From: Rhizobium sp. BK376
GTDB taxonomy: Bacteria > Pseudomonadota > Alphaproteobacteria > Rhizobiales > Rhizobiaceae
Length of the DNA stretch: 64,000 bases
Reading direction: 5' to 3'
Assembly: GCF_004341625.1 (NCBI RefSeq)
Contig: NZ_SLZG01000015.1
Span: 98,574-162,573 of the forward strand
Shown: in pieces, positions 51,369-60,743 of the stretch
How the letters are laid out: every line of letters begins with the position of its first letter
How positions within the stretch are numbered: the stretch's first letter is position 1
Notes under the pieces: generated by a model
The model's database searches: none
What the model saw: the letters and a program-made list of their open reading frames with translations, nothing else
Told to the model about the DNA's origin: nothing
Translations under genes and position numbers: made by a program

Positions 51369-53246
51369 TCAGGGCCGGTTGGCATCGGCCGAGGTCTGGG
51401 TGGCGGGCGCCGACCAACCCGCCTTGCGTAGTCCTGCAACAAGGCGGTCGACAATGGATTCGATTGGCTGGTGGCGGCGGTACCCCGCCGCCGGGTCGCG
51501 CGCGAGCGACGGCGAACGGGCCGCCATTTCTGCTAGCGCCTGCCGCGCGGCTTCCTTGTTCCCCAATGCTCCCTCAGCGATGGCCACGAAGGACCAGCTC
51601 ATGCCCGAGCCGTCGGCTGTCGATCGCTCGGCGCTCTCCAAAGCCGCAGGATAGTCGCCTTGAAGGTATGCATAAACAGAAATCAGGTCGAAATACCATC
51701 CTGGAGGGTTGACGGTCCGGTCGATGGCACGTTGAAGATAGGGGAGACCCTCCTGCCAGTTGCCACGGGCGGCAAGCCGCCAGCCGAGCTGGGCGAGCGT
51801 GTCGGGATCATTGGGATTGAGAGCCAGGGCCTGGCGCTGCAGGCGTTCCGCCTCGTCGTAGTTCCCGGAATAATAGTTGATCGACGACAGAGCCTGCAGT
51901 GCAAGAACGCTCTTCGGATTGAGTTCGACGGCGCGCCTGGCAGCGGTGAAGGCTTGCGCAAACTCGCTCTCGAACTTTTCCTTTGGCTCTATTTCGAACC
52001 TAACTGCGTCGAGATGCATCCACCCGAGCATGGCCCATCCGGACGCATAGCCGGGATCGCGCTGGATCGCCTCTTGAAGACAGGCTCGCACGGGGCCGTA
52101 GAGTTCTGTTTGGAACGTGCGCCTGTATGCATAGGCGCGCAGCATGCAGGCATAACTCGGCATGCTGGGGGACGCGTTCTCGACGAGGCGGTCGGCGGCG
52201 TCGCTGTTCACGACGCCGTAGGGTTGTCCAAGGAGAGTTGCAATTCGGCCCGCCAATTCGTCCTGCACGTTGAGCAGCGCGGAGGCCGTCATTGCGCGGT
52301 CATAGGTTTCGCTCCACAGAACCTGGCCGCTGCTTGCGTCGATGAGTTGTGCACCGACCCTGACCGTCTCGTTGTTCGAACGCAGGCTGCCCCTTACGAC
52401 GTAGGCCACGGCAAGTCGCCGGCCGAGATTTGTCGGATCGGCATTTGCGTCCTGAGCGAAGCTTGCGGGCAACGAATAGAGCCTGAGGGTATCGAACCGC
52501 ATGAGGTTGGTGATCAGTTGCTGTGTCAGCCCGGAGGCAAGGAAACGGTCGTCCTCCCCCGCACTCAGCGCCTCGAAGGGCAGGACGATCATCGTCGGAC
52601 CGCGGGCCACGGGATCGGGGCCTTGGCCATGGGTCCTGCTCCAAACCCAGGCAGCGGCACCAACACAAGCGAGAAGGATGACGAACGCCACCACGGCATT
52701 CCGCCATCCGGGCTGCCATTTTTGCGAGCCGGCATCGCGGGTTTCCGCAGGATCGAACGGTATGGCTGTCGGGTGAATATCCGGCTCCGCCAACCTTGCA
52801 GGCGACGCGAGAACCGGTGCGTCGGTCGCTGTGGTCGAATGAACCGAATGCGATCCAGCGCCGCCCTCCGTCCATTCAAACTGACACGCATATCCGCCCC
52901 GTGGGATGGAGATGCGGATCCGGTCGCAGCTTCCCGCCCCGGCATAGTAGCAGTCGAGATCGCGCCGAAGACGGCGGGCCTCCAGACGAACCACCGGGTC
53001 GGACTGCGGATCAAAGGACTGATCGCGATCGAAAACGGCAAGCGCTATGGTGTAGCCCTTGAGGAGATCCGCCCTTCCGTGCAACGTCTCCTCCACGAGA
53101 TACCGCAGCAGTAGGCGGCGGCGCGCGCTGGCCTGAAACGTCGGATTCGCCAAGATCCGTTCCATTTGAAATCGACGTTCGCTCGGCGACGGACCGGCAG
53201 CCAGCGCTTCTTGCTCGTTTCCAGACTGGATTGGGGTAGATGCCAT
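51369..53246 (-). CDS. Winged-helix / TolB-like / TPR membrane regulator
   Basis: A 625-residue protein: an N-terminal winged-helix domain (residues about 20-115, LRYLVEETLHGRADLLKGYTIALAVFDRD), a single membrane helix (NAVVAFVILLACVGAAAWVW), a TolB/FlgO-like domain (MIVLPFEALSAGEDDRFLASGLTQ ... VRGSLRSNNETVRVGAQLIDASSG) and C-terminal TPRs. The layout resembles CadC-like one-component regulators. A longer start (53303) has no ribosome-binding site. It probably controls the adjacent sulfatase genes through the palindromes at 53435-53487. Confidence 0.85.
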   Translation of the reverse strand: MASTPIQSGNEQEALAAGPSPSERRFQMERILANPTFQASARRRLLLRYLVEETLHGRADLLKGYTIALAVFDRDQSFDPQSDPVVRLEARRLRRDLDCYYAGAGSCDRIRISIPRGGYACQFEWTEGGAGSHSVHSTTATDAPVLASPARLAEPDIHPTAIPFDPAETRDAGSQKWQPGWRNAVVAFVILLACVGAAAWVWSRTHGQGPDPVARGPTMIVLPFEALSAGEDDRFLASGLTQQLITNLMRFDTLRLYSLPASFAQDANADPTNLGRRLAVAYVVRGSLRSNNETVRVGAQLIDASSGQVLWSETYDRAMTASALLNVQDELAGRIATLLGQPYGVVNSDAADRLVENASPSMPSYACMLRAYAYRRTFQTELYGPVRACLQEAIQRDPGYASGWAMLGWMHLDAVRFEIEPKEKFESEFAQAFTAARRAVELNPKSVLALQALSSINYYSGNYDEAERLQRQALALNPNDPDTLAQLGWRLAARGNWQEGLPYLQRAIDRTVNPPGWYFDLISVYAYLQGDYPAALESAERSTADGSGMSWSFVAIAEGALGNKEAARQALAEMAARSPSLARDPAAGYRRHQPIESIVDRLVAGLRKAGWSAPATQTSADANRP

Positions 53247-53434
53247 CGACGACCCCCATTCGATGGTCCGCAGGACACGCTCTTTGGCCTGTCGGTGCGA
53301 CATCTGCTTACCGTTAGGATGAAACGCTGGGGAGTATGCATCTTTTCCGTGTCCGTTGGTATCGAAATTTCGAAGTAGCTAATGCATAGCCCGCCGACCT
53401 CGGCGGGCGAGGGCGATCACTTCGAAATGTGCGA

Positions 53435-53487
53435 GGTACGAACATGTTCGTGCCCCTTGGGAGTCGAGATGCGAACGTGTTCGTACC
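53435..53487. promoter_or_regulatory. Twin palindromic operator-like sites
   Basis: Site 1 at 53438-53451 is a perfect 14-bp palindrome (ACGAACATGTTCGT). Site 2 at 53472-53483 (CGAACGTGTTCG) is a near copy; centres are 33 bp apart, three helical turns. Together 53435-53450 and 53472-53487 form an inverted repeat of 16-nt arms with one mismatch. They lie between the regulator and the sulfatase genes. Confidence 0.55.
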
Positions 53488-53552
53488 TTGCTTCCCACAC
53501 CTCTTGTGCGCAAGGCTTCTACCGCGCACCTCGCCATCAGAGGACAAGCGTC

Positions 53553-53792
53553 ATGTCAGGACTAAACCTCCTCGTCGCTCGTTGGCCCCATCGGGAACTA
53601 TCGATACGCAGACTGTTCACCCGGAACGCCGATTTTCGGGCGCTATGCGAAGACTACGAGGATGCGCTTCGTGCCATGCGACACTGGCAAGACGCAGGTA
53701 GTGAACCGAAGGCGGAGGAATTCCGCAATCTTGCGGCGGAGATCGAGACCGAGATCGTGCGCATGCTCGATCTCTCGACGGGATCGCCATAG
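53553..53792 (+). CDS. Small hypothetical protein (79 aa), sulfatase cluster
   Basis: A 79-residue soluble helical protein beginning MSGLNLLVARWPHRELSIRRLF and with an acidic/basic helix EDYEDALRAMRHWQDAG. The ATG at 53553 has AGAGGA upstream. No family name known to me. It is the first gene on the plus arm of the sulfatase module, 198 nt before sulfatase 1. Confidence 0.65.
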   Translation: MSGLNLLVARWPHRELSIRRLFTRNADFRALCEDYEDALRAMRHWQDAGSEPKAEEFRNLAAEIETEIVRMLDLSTGSP

Positions 53793-53989
53793 CCGAAACT
53801 CGATACAGGCTGCGTCCTCTATCGTCGAACGCGGGCTGTGAACGATTGGGAGCGACCGACGCCGCTCAGCCGCTCTGCCGATGAACGCAGGCCTAGTGCA
53901 TGCGTCGCAGATGGGCTGCGCCTGCATGTTTGTAGCTGAGCCACTGGCCCTTGGGTCCGGGCACACCATGACACTGGAGGGAGAGTCCA

Positions 53990-55708
53990 ATGAGTATAAA
54001 GCAGAATCTTCTAACAGCCGCTCTGTTATGTGGCGGCGCGCTGGTCATTGGCGGTCACGCGCCCGCTCAAGCCCAGGAACAGCAGAAGCCCAACATACTT
54101 TTCATCATGGGAGACGATATCGGCTACATGCAGCCGGGCATCTATCATCGCGGTCTGATGGTCGGTGAAACTCCGAACATCGACCGCATCGGCAGGGAAG
54201 GGGCGCTCTTTACCGACTATTATGCCGAGCAGAGCTGCACTGCCGGTCGGAACGCCTTCTTCACCGGGATGCACCCGCTGCGGACCGGTATGATTCCGCC
54301 GCAACTGCCCGGCAGTCCGTCCTACCTGCGACCAGGAACGCCGACTCTGGCGAAGTTCCTCTACGATCTCGGCTATACGACCGGCGAGTTCGGCAAGAAC
54401 CATCTGGGCGATCACACCGACGCCCTGCCCACAGCCCACGGCTTCCAGGAGTTCTGGGGCTACCTCTACCATCTCGATGCGATGCAGGGGGTGAGCTTCC
54501 CGGACATCAACAAGACGCCGACCGAGCAGACGATCGCCCCGCCTTGCAGGAACACCCCGATCCCCGGCCTGCGTGAAGATCCGGCTGCCGTCGACCCGAA
54601 AACGACGACATGCTTGACGCCGCCGCGTCCGATACTCGCGTGCAGCTCCTCCGACGGCAGTTCCGGAAACCAGACCTGTCGTGACGAGGGTCCGCTGACG
54701 CTCGAAAGATCGAAGGGCGTCGATGAGGAGATATCGAGCCACGTCATCGACTTCCTCGACCGCAACGATCCCAAGAAGACCCAAAAGCCGTTCTTCGTCT
54801 GGTACAACCCGGCGCGCATGCATATCACCACCGTGCTGCCGGACAAGTACATGGCGATGGTGGGGGAACCTGGCGGCAAGGACTGGGGTGTCAACGAAGC
54901 CGGCATGAAGCAGATGGACGACAACATCGGCTACGTAATGAAGAAGCTTGATGAGATGGGTCAGCTCGACAACACCATCATCGTCTTCACCACGGACAAC
55001 GGCGCCGAGACGATCACCTACCCCGATGGTGGCACCACGCCCTTCAAGGGTGGCAAGCTGACCACGTGGGAAGGCGGCATGCGTGCACCGCTGGTCGTTC
55101 GCTGGCCGGGCCACATCGAACCTGGAACCATCAAGACGGATATCTTCGCCTCGCTCGACTGGCTGCCGACACTCGTCGACATCGCCGGCGGCCCCAAGGG
55201 AGACGGACTTAAGGAACAGATCCAAAAAGGCGCCTATCCGGGCATCGTCAAGACGACGCTCGATGGCGTCGATCAACGGGACTACCTCGAAGGCAAGCAA
55301 GCCAAGTCGAACCGCGACACCTTCTTCTACTACTCCGGCAAGGATCCGTCGGCCGTCCGCTACAAGAACTGGAAAATGTACTTTGCGATGGTCTCCGATT
55401 CACCGACGGGTTTCATTGCGGGCGTAGTTCCCTACCACTGGACGCAGGTCGTCAACATCAAGCGCGATCCCTTCGAAACCGCGATCGGCGACCAGGCAAA
55501 GACCCTGTTTGGTCTCGGAGGCGCTATAGCTGCACCCGCATCCGCCTATGTCTACGACTGGAACATGCTGCCGATCGGCCAGGTGCTGTGGCTGAAGGAG
55601 CTGTCAAGCTACATCGACTATCCGCCGATGCAGAGCCCGGCCAGCTATAACCTCGAGCAGGTCATGGAGCAGGTGAAGCAGATGAAGAATTCGGGTGCGA
55701 GCGACTGA
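53990..55708 (+). CDS. Periplasmic type I sulfatase 1
   Basis: A 572-residue arylsulfatase-type enzyme with a signal peptide (about 1-28). The metal Asp pair is in MGDDIGYMQPG; the Cys to be changed to formylglycine is C83 in SCTAGRNAFFTG (CxAxR). Later marks: FGKNHLGDH, DNTIIVFTTDNGAET, MRAPLVVRWPG. It cleaves organic sulfate esters. It has the unusual insert with several Cys (residues about 180-235, CRNTPIPG, TTCLTPPRPILACSS). GGAGGGAG precedes the ATG. Confidence 0.94.
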   Translation: MSIKQNLLTAALLCGGALVIGGHAPAQAQEQQKPNILFIMGDDIGYMQPGIYHRGLMVGETPNIDRIGREGALFTDYYAEQSCTAGRNAFFTGMHPLRTGMIPPQLPGSPSYLRPGTPTLAKFLYDLGYTTGEFGKNHLGDHTDALPTAHGFQEFWGYLYHLDAMQGVSFPDINKTPTEQTIAPPCRNTPIPGLREDPAAVDPKTTTCLTPPRPILACSSSDGSSGNQTCRDEGPLTLERSKGVDEEISSHVIDFLDRNDPKKTQKPFFVWYNPARMHITTVLPDKYMAMVGEPGGKDWGVNEAGMKQMDDNIGYVMKKLDEMGQLDNTIIVFTTDNGAETITYPDGGTTPFKGGKLTTWEGGMRAPLVVRWPGHIEPGTIKTDIFASLDWLPTLVDIAGGPKGDGLKEQIQKGAYPGIVKTTLDGVDQRDYLEGKQAKSNRDTFFYYSGKDPSAVRYKNWKMYFAMVSDSPTGFIAGVVPYHWTQVVNIKRDPFETAIGDQAKTLFGLGGAIAAPASAYVYDWNMLPIGQVLWLKELSSYIDYPPMQSPASYNLEQVMEQVKQMKNSGASD

Positions 55709-55745
55709 CAGCTCGATCGGGAATGCCCCCCGATTGCCGAGTAAG

Positions 55746-55767
55746 GCCGGCGCCTGATGGCGCCGGC
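55746..55767. terminator. Hairpin between the two sulfatase genes
   Basis: Perfect 9-bp stem (GCCGGCGCC / GGCGCCGGC) with a 4-nt loop, followed only by TT. Could be a weak terminator or an mRNA-processing hairpin that lowers expression of sulfatase 2. Confidence 0.5.
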
Positions 55768-55881
55768 TTGATCATGCTGGTGACGGTGCTCCGAAGTTCA
55801 CAAGCAGGCTTCGGTCCCTCGAACGGATAGTTTGATCGCGCCGCCGCCGATCCATCGACGGCGGCAGGCAAGGAGACAACG

Positions 55882-57390
55882 ATGAGGTGGCTTGGGCGGT
55901 TGCGACAGATACGCGATGTGCTGACTATCGGCTCGTGCCTGATCGCTCCTCCGTTGTTCGTTGGGCCGGCCTCCGCTCAGCAAATACCGCCGAATATCTT
56001 GCTCATCCTAGCTGACAACATCGGTTATGGCGACGTGGGCGCCTACGGTGGTGGCGAACTACGCGGTGCGCCAACTCCGCGCATCGATCAGTTTGCCGCG
56101 GAAGGGTTGAGGCTCACACAGTTTCTGGTCGAGCCGTCCTGCACGCCGTCGCGTGCCGCCTTGATGACCGGGCGCTACTCCGTCCGCTCCGGATTGTCGC
56201 TGGTAGCGGTTGCCGGCACGGACATTTCACTGCCGGCGAAGGAAATCACGATGGCCGAGATGCTGCACGACGCCGGCTACGCCACTGCGATCTTTGGCAA
56301 ATGGCACCTCGGAGGACAAACCTACAGTCAGCCGCAGAACCAGGGTTTTGACGAGTTCTATGGCATCCCTCCCAACGACACATGGGACGCGTTCGGCATG
56401 ATCCGCCAGGGCCGTCAGACACAGTCCCTCGATATCCCGATCGACAAGGGACCGCAAATCGTCGAGGCAAGACGGGGCGAGCCGCTTAGGCCGGTGAAGC
56501 CATACACGGAGGAAGTGCGTCGTGGAATCGACTGGGAACTGGTGGATCACGGCATCGACTTCATGAAGCGCGAAAAGGCGGCAGGCAAGCCGTTCTTTCT
56601 ATACCTGCCGATTTCCCGGACGCATTTTCCAAATCTGCCCTCGAAACCCTTCGAGGGAGTATCCCGCATTGGCCAGTTCGGCGATTCCCTGATGGAATGC
56701 GATGCGATTATCGGCAAGCTGCTTGACTCGTTGAAAGAGCTTGGCCTCGACGAGGACACCATTGTGATCCTGGCTTCTGACAACGGACCTGACGGGCCGG
56801 GAGCACGCGCATTCGGCGGCGACATGCCAGACGTCGGATCAAGCGGACCCTATCGTGGCGCGCTCGGCGATGTGAGCGAAGGCGCGATCCGGACCATCGC
56901 CATGATCCGCTGGCCGCACCGGGTCAGCCCTCGGTCCTCATACGCCATGTTCTCCATCATGGATTTCTTCCCAACCCTTGCGCATCTTGCGGGCGGCAAG
57001 GTGCCCGACGACCGTCCGGTCGACGGCGTCGACCAGAGCGACCTGCTGCTTGGCAAGAACAATACCGGAGCGCGCGACCATCTGCTGACTTTCGTCGGCG
57101 CCGATCTGGTCGCGGTCCGCTGGAAGCAATTCCGAGCCTATTTTGCCGACGTGGCGCCCGGCCGTAGCGGTGCAGGCGGCGCGACGCTGATGGGCGGAGT
57201 GGGAGCGAGCGCCGCGCCAATGAACGGCTATCCAAAGGTGTTCAATATCGAGTCGGACCCGCAGGAGGAGCACAATATTGGCGAGATGTACAATTGGGTT
57301 CTCGGTCCGTTGTTGGGGGCGGTCGAGGAATACAAAGCGACCTTGGCAAAGGCGCCGAACCCGCCCGCAGCGAACATGACAAAGTTTTGA
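55882..57390 (+). CDS. Periplasmic type I sulfatase 2
   Basis: A 502-residue sulfatase with an N-terminal signal segment (to about ASAQQ). The modifiable Cys is C87 in SCTPSRAALMTGRY (CxPxR). The first metal block reads LILADNIGYGDVG, so the second of the two usual Asp is Asn; other metal and sulfate residues (FGKWHLGG, IVILASDNGPDGPG, EGAIRTIAMIRWP) are present. GGAGAC precedes the ATG. It follows sulfatase 1 by 173 nt. Confidence 0.93.
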   Translation: MRWLGRLRQIRDVLTIGSCLIAPPLFVGPASAQQIPPNILLILADNIGYGDVGAYGGGELRGAPTPRIDQFAAEGLRLTQFLVEPSCTPSRAALMTGRYSVRSGLSLVAVAGTDISLPAKEITMAEMLHDAGYATAIFGKWHLGGQTYSQPQNQGFDEFYGIPPNDTWDAFGMIRQGRQTQSLDIPIDKGPQIVEARRGEPLRPVKPYTEEVRRGIDWELVDHGIDFMKREKAAGKPFFLYLPISRTHFPNLPSKPFEGVSRIGQFGDSLMECDAIIGKLLDSLKELGLDEDTIVILASDNGPDGPGARAFGGDMPDVGSSGPYRGALGDVSEGAIRTIAMIRWPHRVSPRSSYAMFSIMDFFPTLAHLAGGKVPDDRPVDGVDQSDLLLGKNNTGARDHLLTFVGADLVAVRWKQFRAYFADVAPGRSGAGGATLMGGVGASAAPMNGYPKVFNIESDPQEEHNIGEMYNWVLGPLLGAVEEYKATLAKAPNPPAANMTKF

Positions 57391-57545
57391 TCTCGGCTCG
57401 ATGCAGCACCGAACGCAGGGTGGACCGTGGTCGATACGAAGGCCGACTGGAAGTAGATCTTTCCTTCGAAGTGAATCGGTCGGCTGCGCGAGCTTCGGGG
57501 TTCGCGCGCCATCGCCAAGCTAAACCAAAGAAAAGGAGTCTAGCC

Positions 57546-58363
57546 ATGCTTACTCGAAATCTGGTCTGTGCCGTCCTATTGGCCGGCACCTTCTATTCCA
57601 CGGCCGGCGCCGCGTTGGCGCAGGATGCGAGTGTGAAGCCGCACGTTCCGCTGCAGAAAACGATCGGTGTAGTGACGCCGACGGCACCAGTCCCTTCGCT
57701 CTTCGTTCTCAATTCTGCGGGCGCGACACTGCAGAATGACAAGCTCACCATGACCGGCGTCTCGGCGAACTCGATCGTCTTCGCGGATCGCCCCGTGCGG
57801 TCCGCAGGTCATGTCACGACCGAGCAGTTCATCAGGCAGTGGGACAAGGACAAGGACAACTTCATCAACGATCCTCCCAACGCGACCATATCCGTGGTGG
57901 AGACGGTTCGAAGATAGAGGATGCGGTGGTGGTGCTCAAGGCGCCCAAGCTCGAAGGCGGCAACCTGACATTCGATGTTTCTGTCCTGGAGGGGAGCCTT
58001 AGCGGTTCAAGCGGACCCGCAGCGCTCTTCATCGACCGCGGCGGCGGCTTCGGTGGGGGTGGTTTCGGAGGCGGCGGACACGATTTCGGCGGAGGAGACT
58101 TCGATCGCAACCGCGGGGACTTCGCCGGGAGCTATGGGCGCGTCGGAGATACGGCCGTGTACCACAACGACCGGACGGGAAATACATATGCATGGCACGG
58201 TGGAAACTACTGGCATGCGCCGGTCTATCACGGCGCCTGGTATGCCGGCGCACCGGTGGCGGCCGGAGTGGCTGTCGGCGCCGCGATCGCGCATCCCTAC
58301 TGGTCGGGCTACTACAACAGGGGCTACCGCTGCGGCTACTATCCCTATCCGCCCTGCGAGTGA
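57546..58363 (+). pseudogene. Gly-rich exported protein, split by a frameshift
   Basis: The ATG at 57546 starts an exported protein (signal peptide to about ALAQD) that is followed by FIRQWDKDKDNFINDPPNATISV and stops at 57917. The adjacent frame carries on with SKIEDAVVVLKAPKLEGGNLTFDVSVLEGSL, a Gly-rich stretch of GGGFGGGG type and a Tyr-rich end (GYRCGYYPYPP). One G missing in the run near 57899 would join them (VV-GDGSK). If real, the gene is broken; if an error, one 270-residue protein is made. No family is recognised. Confidence 0.65.
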
Positions 58364-58832
58364 TGGTGATCAAATTGAAGGTCTGAATCGCTGTCGATCC
58401 TCAATCCATGCCGCGCGCAAACAGTGGAGCATAGTCCGCACTCGATTTCGATGACAGGTAACGGCAAACGACGCTGAAATGCGATTGCCTATCGCGGAGG
58501 GGCCAGCTTTTCCAGATGACGGTCGGATGGAAGAGCTCGTCTATACCCTTCGTCGAGCAGCGGGTATGCGAGGCTCCAATAACCGGCGCGATAAGGGATG
58601 ACGCTGAACATGGTCCTGACGATTCCACATTTGGATACTTATAGCTTTGTTTGGTGTGGCAGCATGGACGTTTTGGGAAAGTTTGGAGCAATCCGTTATT
58701 GAGAGTGATGACTAGCCTCGGATACAGCTGTAGACAGTTCCGAAAGGTCAATTCAACCTGACATGACGTCAGGCCGTAGCCGCCATCACCTGCCGCCGTG
58801 GTCTTGGTATCCCGGCCACGGCGCCGAAAAAT

Positions 58833-58850
58833 GCCCCGCCGAAGCGGGGC
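58833..58850. repeat. Perfect GC hairpin
   Basis: 7-bp stem GCCCCGC / GCGGGGC with a CGAA tetraloop. No T-run follows on either strand; it may be a structured RNA element or a REP-like repeat unit. Confidence 0.4.
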
Positions 58851-59207
58851 AGGTGATGCAGACATCTACTGAAGTAGAACCTTCTAATAAACGGGATGCG
58901 GTCGTCGAAGTTCCAAAATAAATAGAGCAAGGGTCGCCGACACAACTCAATACCCGAGGCAGCGACCCCAGTCTTGCCACCCCTTGCGATAGCCAGAGAC
59001 GATATAGTTTCGGAAATCATCACGTCCGGCAATCGGACCGAAGTCTGATCGAGATAGTCGAACTGGCTTAGCCGATCCAGCGGAGAGCCTTGGCAATTTC
59101 GATCGTAGCCCAAGCGAGACCGAAGACCCTGACGATAGCGATAGCAATCATCAGCACTATGTCGAAAAGGGTTCTGATCAGGTTTTTTCAAGAACGCTGA
59201 AGAAAGA

Positions 59208-59243
59208 AAGCCCGCCTGGCCGGGGGTAGGAACAGACGGGCTT
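59208..59243 (-). terminator. Rho-independent terminator on the minus strand
   Basis: An 11-bp stem (AAGCCCGYCTG type, one G-T pair) with a 14-nt loop, followed on the minus strand by TTTCTTTCTTC. No protein gene on the minus strand feeds into it; a small RNA from about 59250-59540 could. Confidence 0.55.
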
Positions 59244-59544
59244 ACTGAGAGCCATCAGCATGAGGGCAAATCCTAGATACTCCGCTACTCGTCGATTCGC
59301 TTTGCGATTTACGATGAGCTGATATGAAGCATTTGTGATTGACGTGCCTTTCTCGCGTCCACAAGATTCTTCTTGAACGGGCGGCGAGGCCCTTTCGGCC
59401 TTGAGTCGGTGGAGCGCCGAGATTCTGCGCGCTAAAATTAAGGCGACGGACTGGGCTTCAGAAGGCGCACAGAAAATTCGCGCCTGCGATGAATCAGCAA
59501 TCTCGTTCCGCGTTCACCTCTACCACGGCGTACGAGGATGACCC

Positions 59545-59706
59545 ATGGACAATCCAAAAATTGCGAGGGTAAAAGTTCGGCTTCCTGGCGAGGGTGCTTA
59601 TCGCGAATTGACGTCTGTCGAGGAAACGCGGTTACAGGGGCACCCTCCGTCCTCGTCGCACGACTTGAAGAATGATATCATTTTCACTATATCGATATCA
59701 CGGTAA
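59545..59706 (+). CDS. Possible small protein (53 aa) before the toxin-antitoxin pair
   Basis: ATG at 59545 with GAGGATGACCC in front opens a 53-codon frame (MDNPKIARVKVRLPGEGAYRE...). Codon use is plausible; no family known. It ends 22 nt before the antitoxin start and may be cotranscribed with it. Confidence 0.4.
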   Translation: MDNPKIARVKVRLPGEGAYRELTSVEETRLQGHPPSSSHDLKNDIIFTISISR

Positions 59707-59728
59707 GCGAGTAGATTGGATTGTATTA

Positions 59729-59965
59729 ATGGCAGCGGTCACCATTCGAAACATTTCTGAGGAAACGCATCGGGCGTTACGCGCAAGAGCAGCTAACCAC
59801 GGCCGTAGTACCGAGGCGGAAATTCGTGACATTCTTGAAGCCGCTGTACGGCCATCTGGACGCGTGAAACTCGGATCATTGCTCGCGGCCATCGGTCGTG
59901 ATGCTGAGTTATCAAACAGCGATGTTGAAGCGTTGCAGCAACAGCGACACCAGCTGAACCGATGA
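59729..59965 (+). CDS. FitA/VapB-type antitoxin (ribbon-helix-helix)
   Basis: A 78-residue RHH protein: AAVTIRNISEETHRALRARAANHGRSTEAEIRDILEAAV is the DNA-binding part, and the C-terminal tail should cap the toxin. ATG 59729 was chosen at the start of the conserved domain. The toxin gene follows 7 nt after its stop. Confidence 0.9.
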   Translation: MAAVTIRNISEETHRALRARAANHGRSTEAEIRDILEAAVRPSGRVKLGSLLAAIGRDAELSNSDVEALQQQRHQLNR

Positions 59966-59972
59966 CTTTCGA

Positions 59973-60392
59973 ATGATCTTGCTCGACACTAATGTGATAT
60001 CCGAGCCGTGGAAACCGGCTCCTGATACTGCCGTGCTGACCTGGTTGGATGCGCAAGCTATTGAGACGCTATTCATTTCCGCAATTTCAATTGCTGAACT
60101 TCGTTTCGCGATTGCCTCAATGCCCTTGGGGAAACGCCAGACAATTCTACACGATCGCCTTGAAGGTGAAGTTCTTCCGCACTTTGACGGACGCATTCTG
60201 CCCTTTAACGTAAGTACCTCGCAATTTTACGCGGAGCTGATGGCCGGCGGCCGACTGTCCGGAAGGGCGACAGGGAAGGCTGACGGATACATTGCTGCGA
60301 CAGCAGCAGAGAACCATCTCGTGATTGCTACGCGAGATACGAGCCCATTTGAGGCCGCTGGATTGAAAGTGATCAATCCTTGGGCCGCCTAA
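59973..60392 (+). CDS. PIN-domain toxin (FitB/VapC type)
   Basis: A 139-residue PIN endoribonuclease. Acidic active-site residues are D5 in ILLDTNVISE, the Glu in AISIAELRFAI and the Asp residues in GKADGYIAATA and ATRDTSPFE. It cleaves RNA and is held by the RHH protein encoded just before it. Full length and intact. Confidence 0.93.
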   Translation: MILLDTNVISEPWKPAPDTAVLTWLDAQAIETLFISAISIAELRFAIASMPLGKRQTILHDRLEGEVLPHFDGRILPFNVSTSQFYAELMAGGRLSGRATGKADGYIAATAAENHLVIATRDTSPFEAAGLKVINPWAA

Positions 60393-60743
60393 GCCTCTAA
60401 AACTGCGGGTCATAGGTTCGTACCTGTTCAAGAGCTTTGCATTCCTTCCATCGGTTAAAAGCTCGTAGGCTTGGCGCTGCGATGGAAATATGGCACGAAT
60501 TTTCCTTCGCTTCTGATCAGATCCCACTCCATTGAAAATCAGCTAGGTCCGCTCTGGTGACCAACCAGCGAAAAGTTCAGCAGCGCCTGCATGGTCTCTC
60601 GCCTACCTCATGCCGCAATCTGGCGTGCCAGGTACTTTTGGCTTCCCATGTCAATTAGCCGCGATGTAGATTTCAAATGGTCACGCCTTGACTTTCAATC
60701 GGTCGCCTCTGTAGTTTCAAACAGTCATCAAAGGAATGAAGGT
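60393..60743. other. Intergenic, nothing seen
   Basis: No supported gene, hairpin or GTAACR-type promoter. A 51-codon open stretch leads into the ATPase frame but has no similarity. Confidence 0.5.

Larger units (their letters stand above)
58364..59544. other. Long sparse region, no firm gene
   Basis: Almost 1.2 kb without a supported gene. Short minus-strand frames of 40 codons (58489-58611) and 27 codons (59068-59151, hydrophobic, beginning MIAIAIVRVFGLAW) look protein-like but cannot be confirmed. Two hairpins are described separately. Confidence 0.4.
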
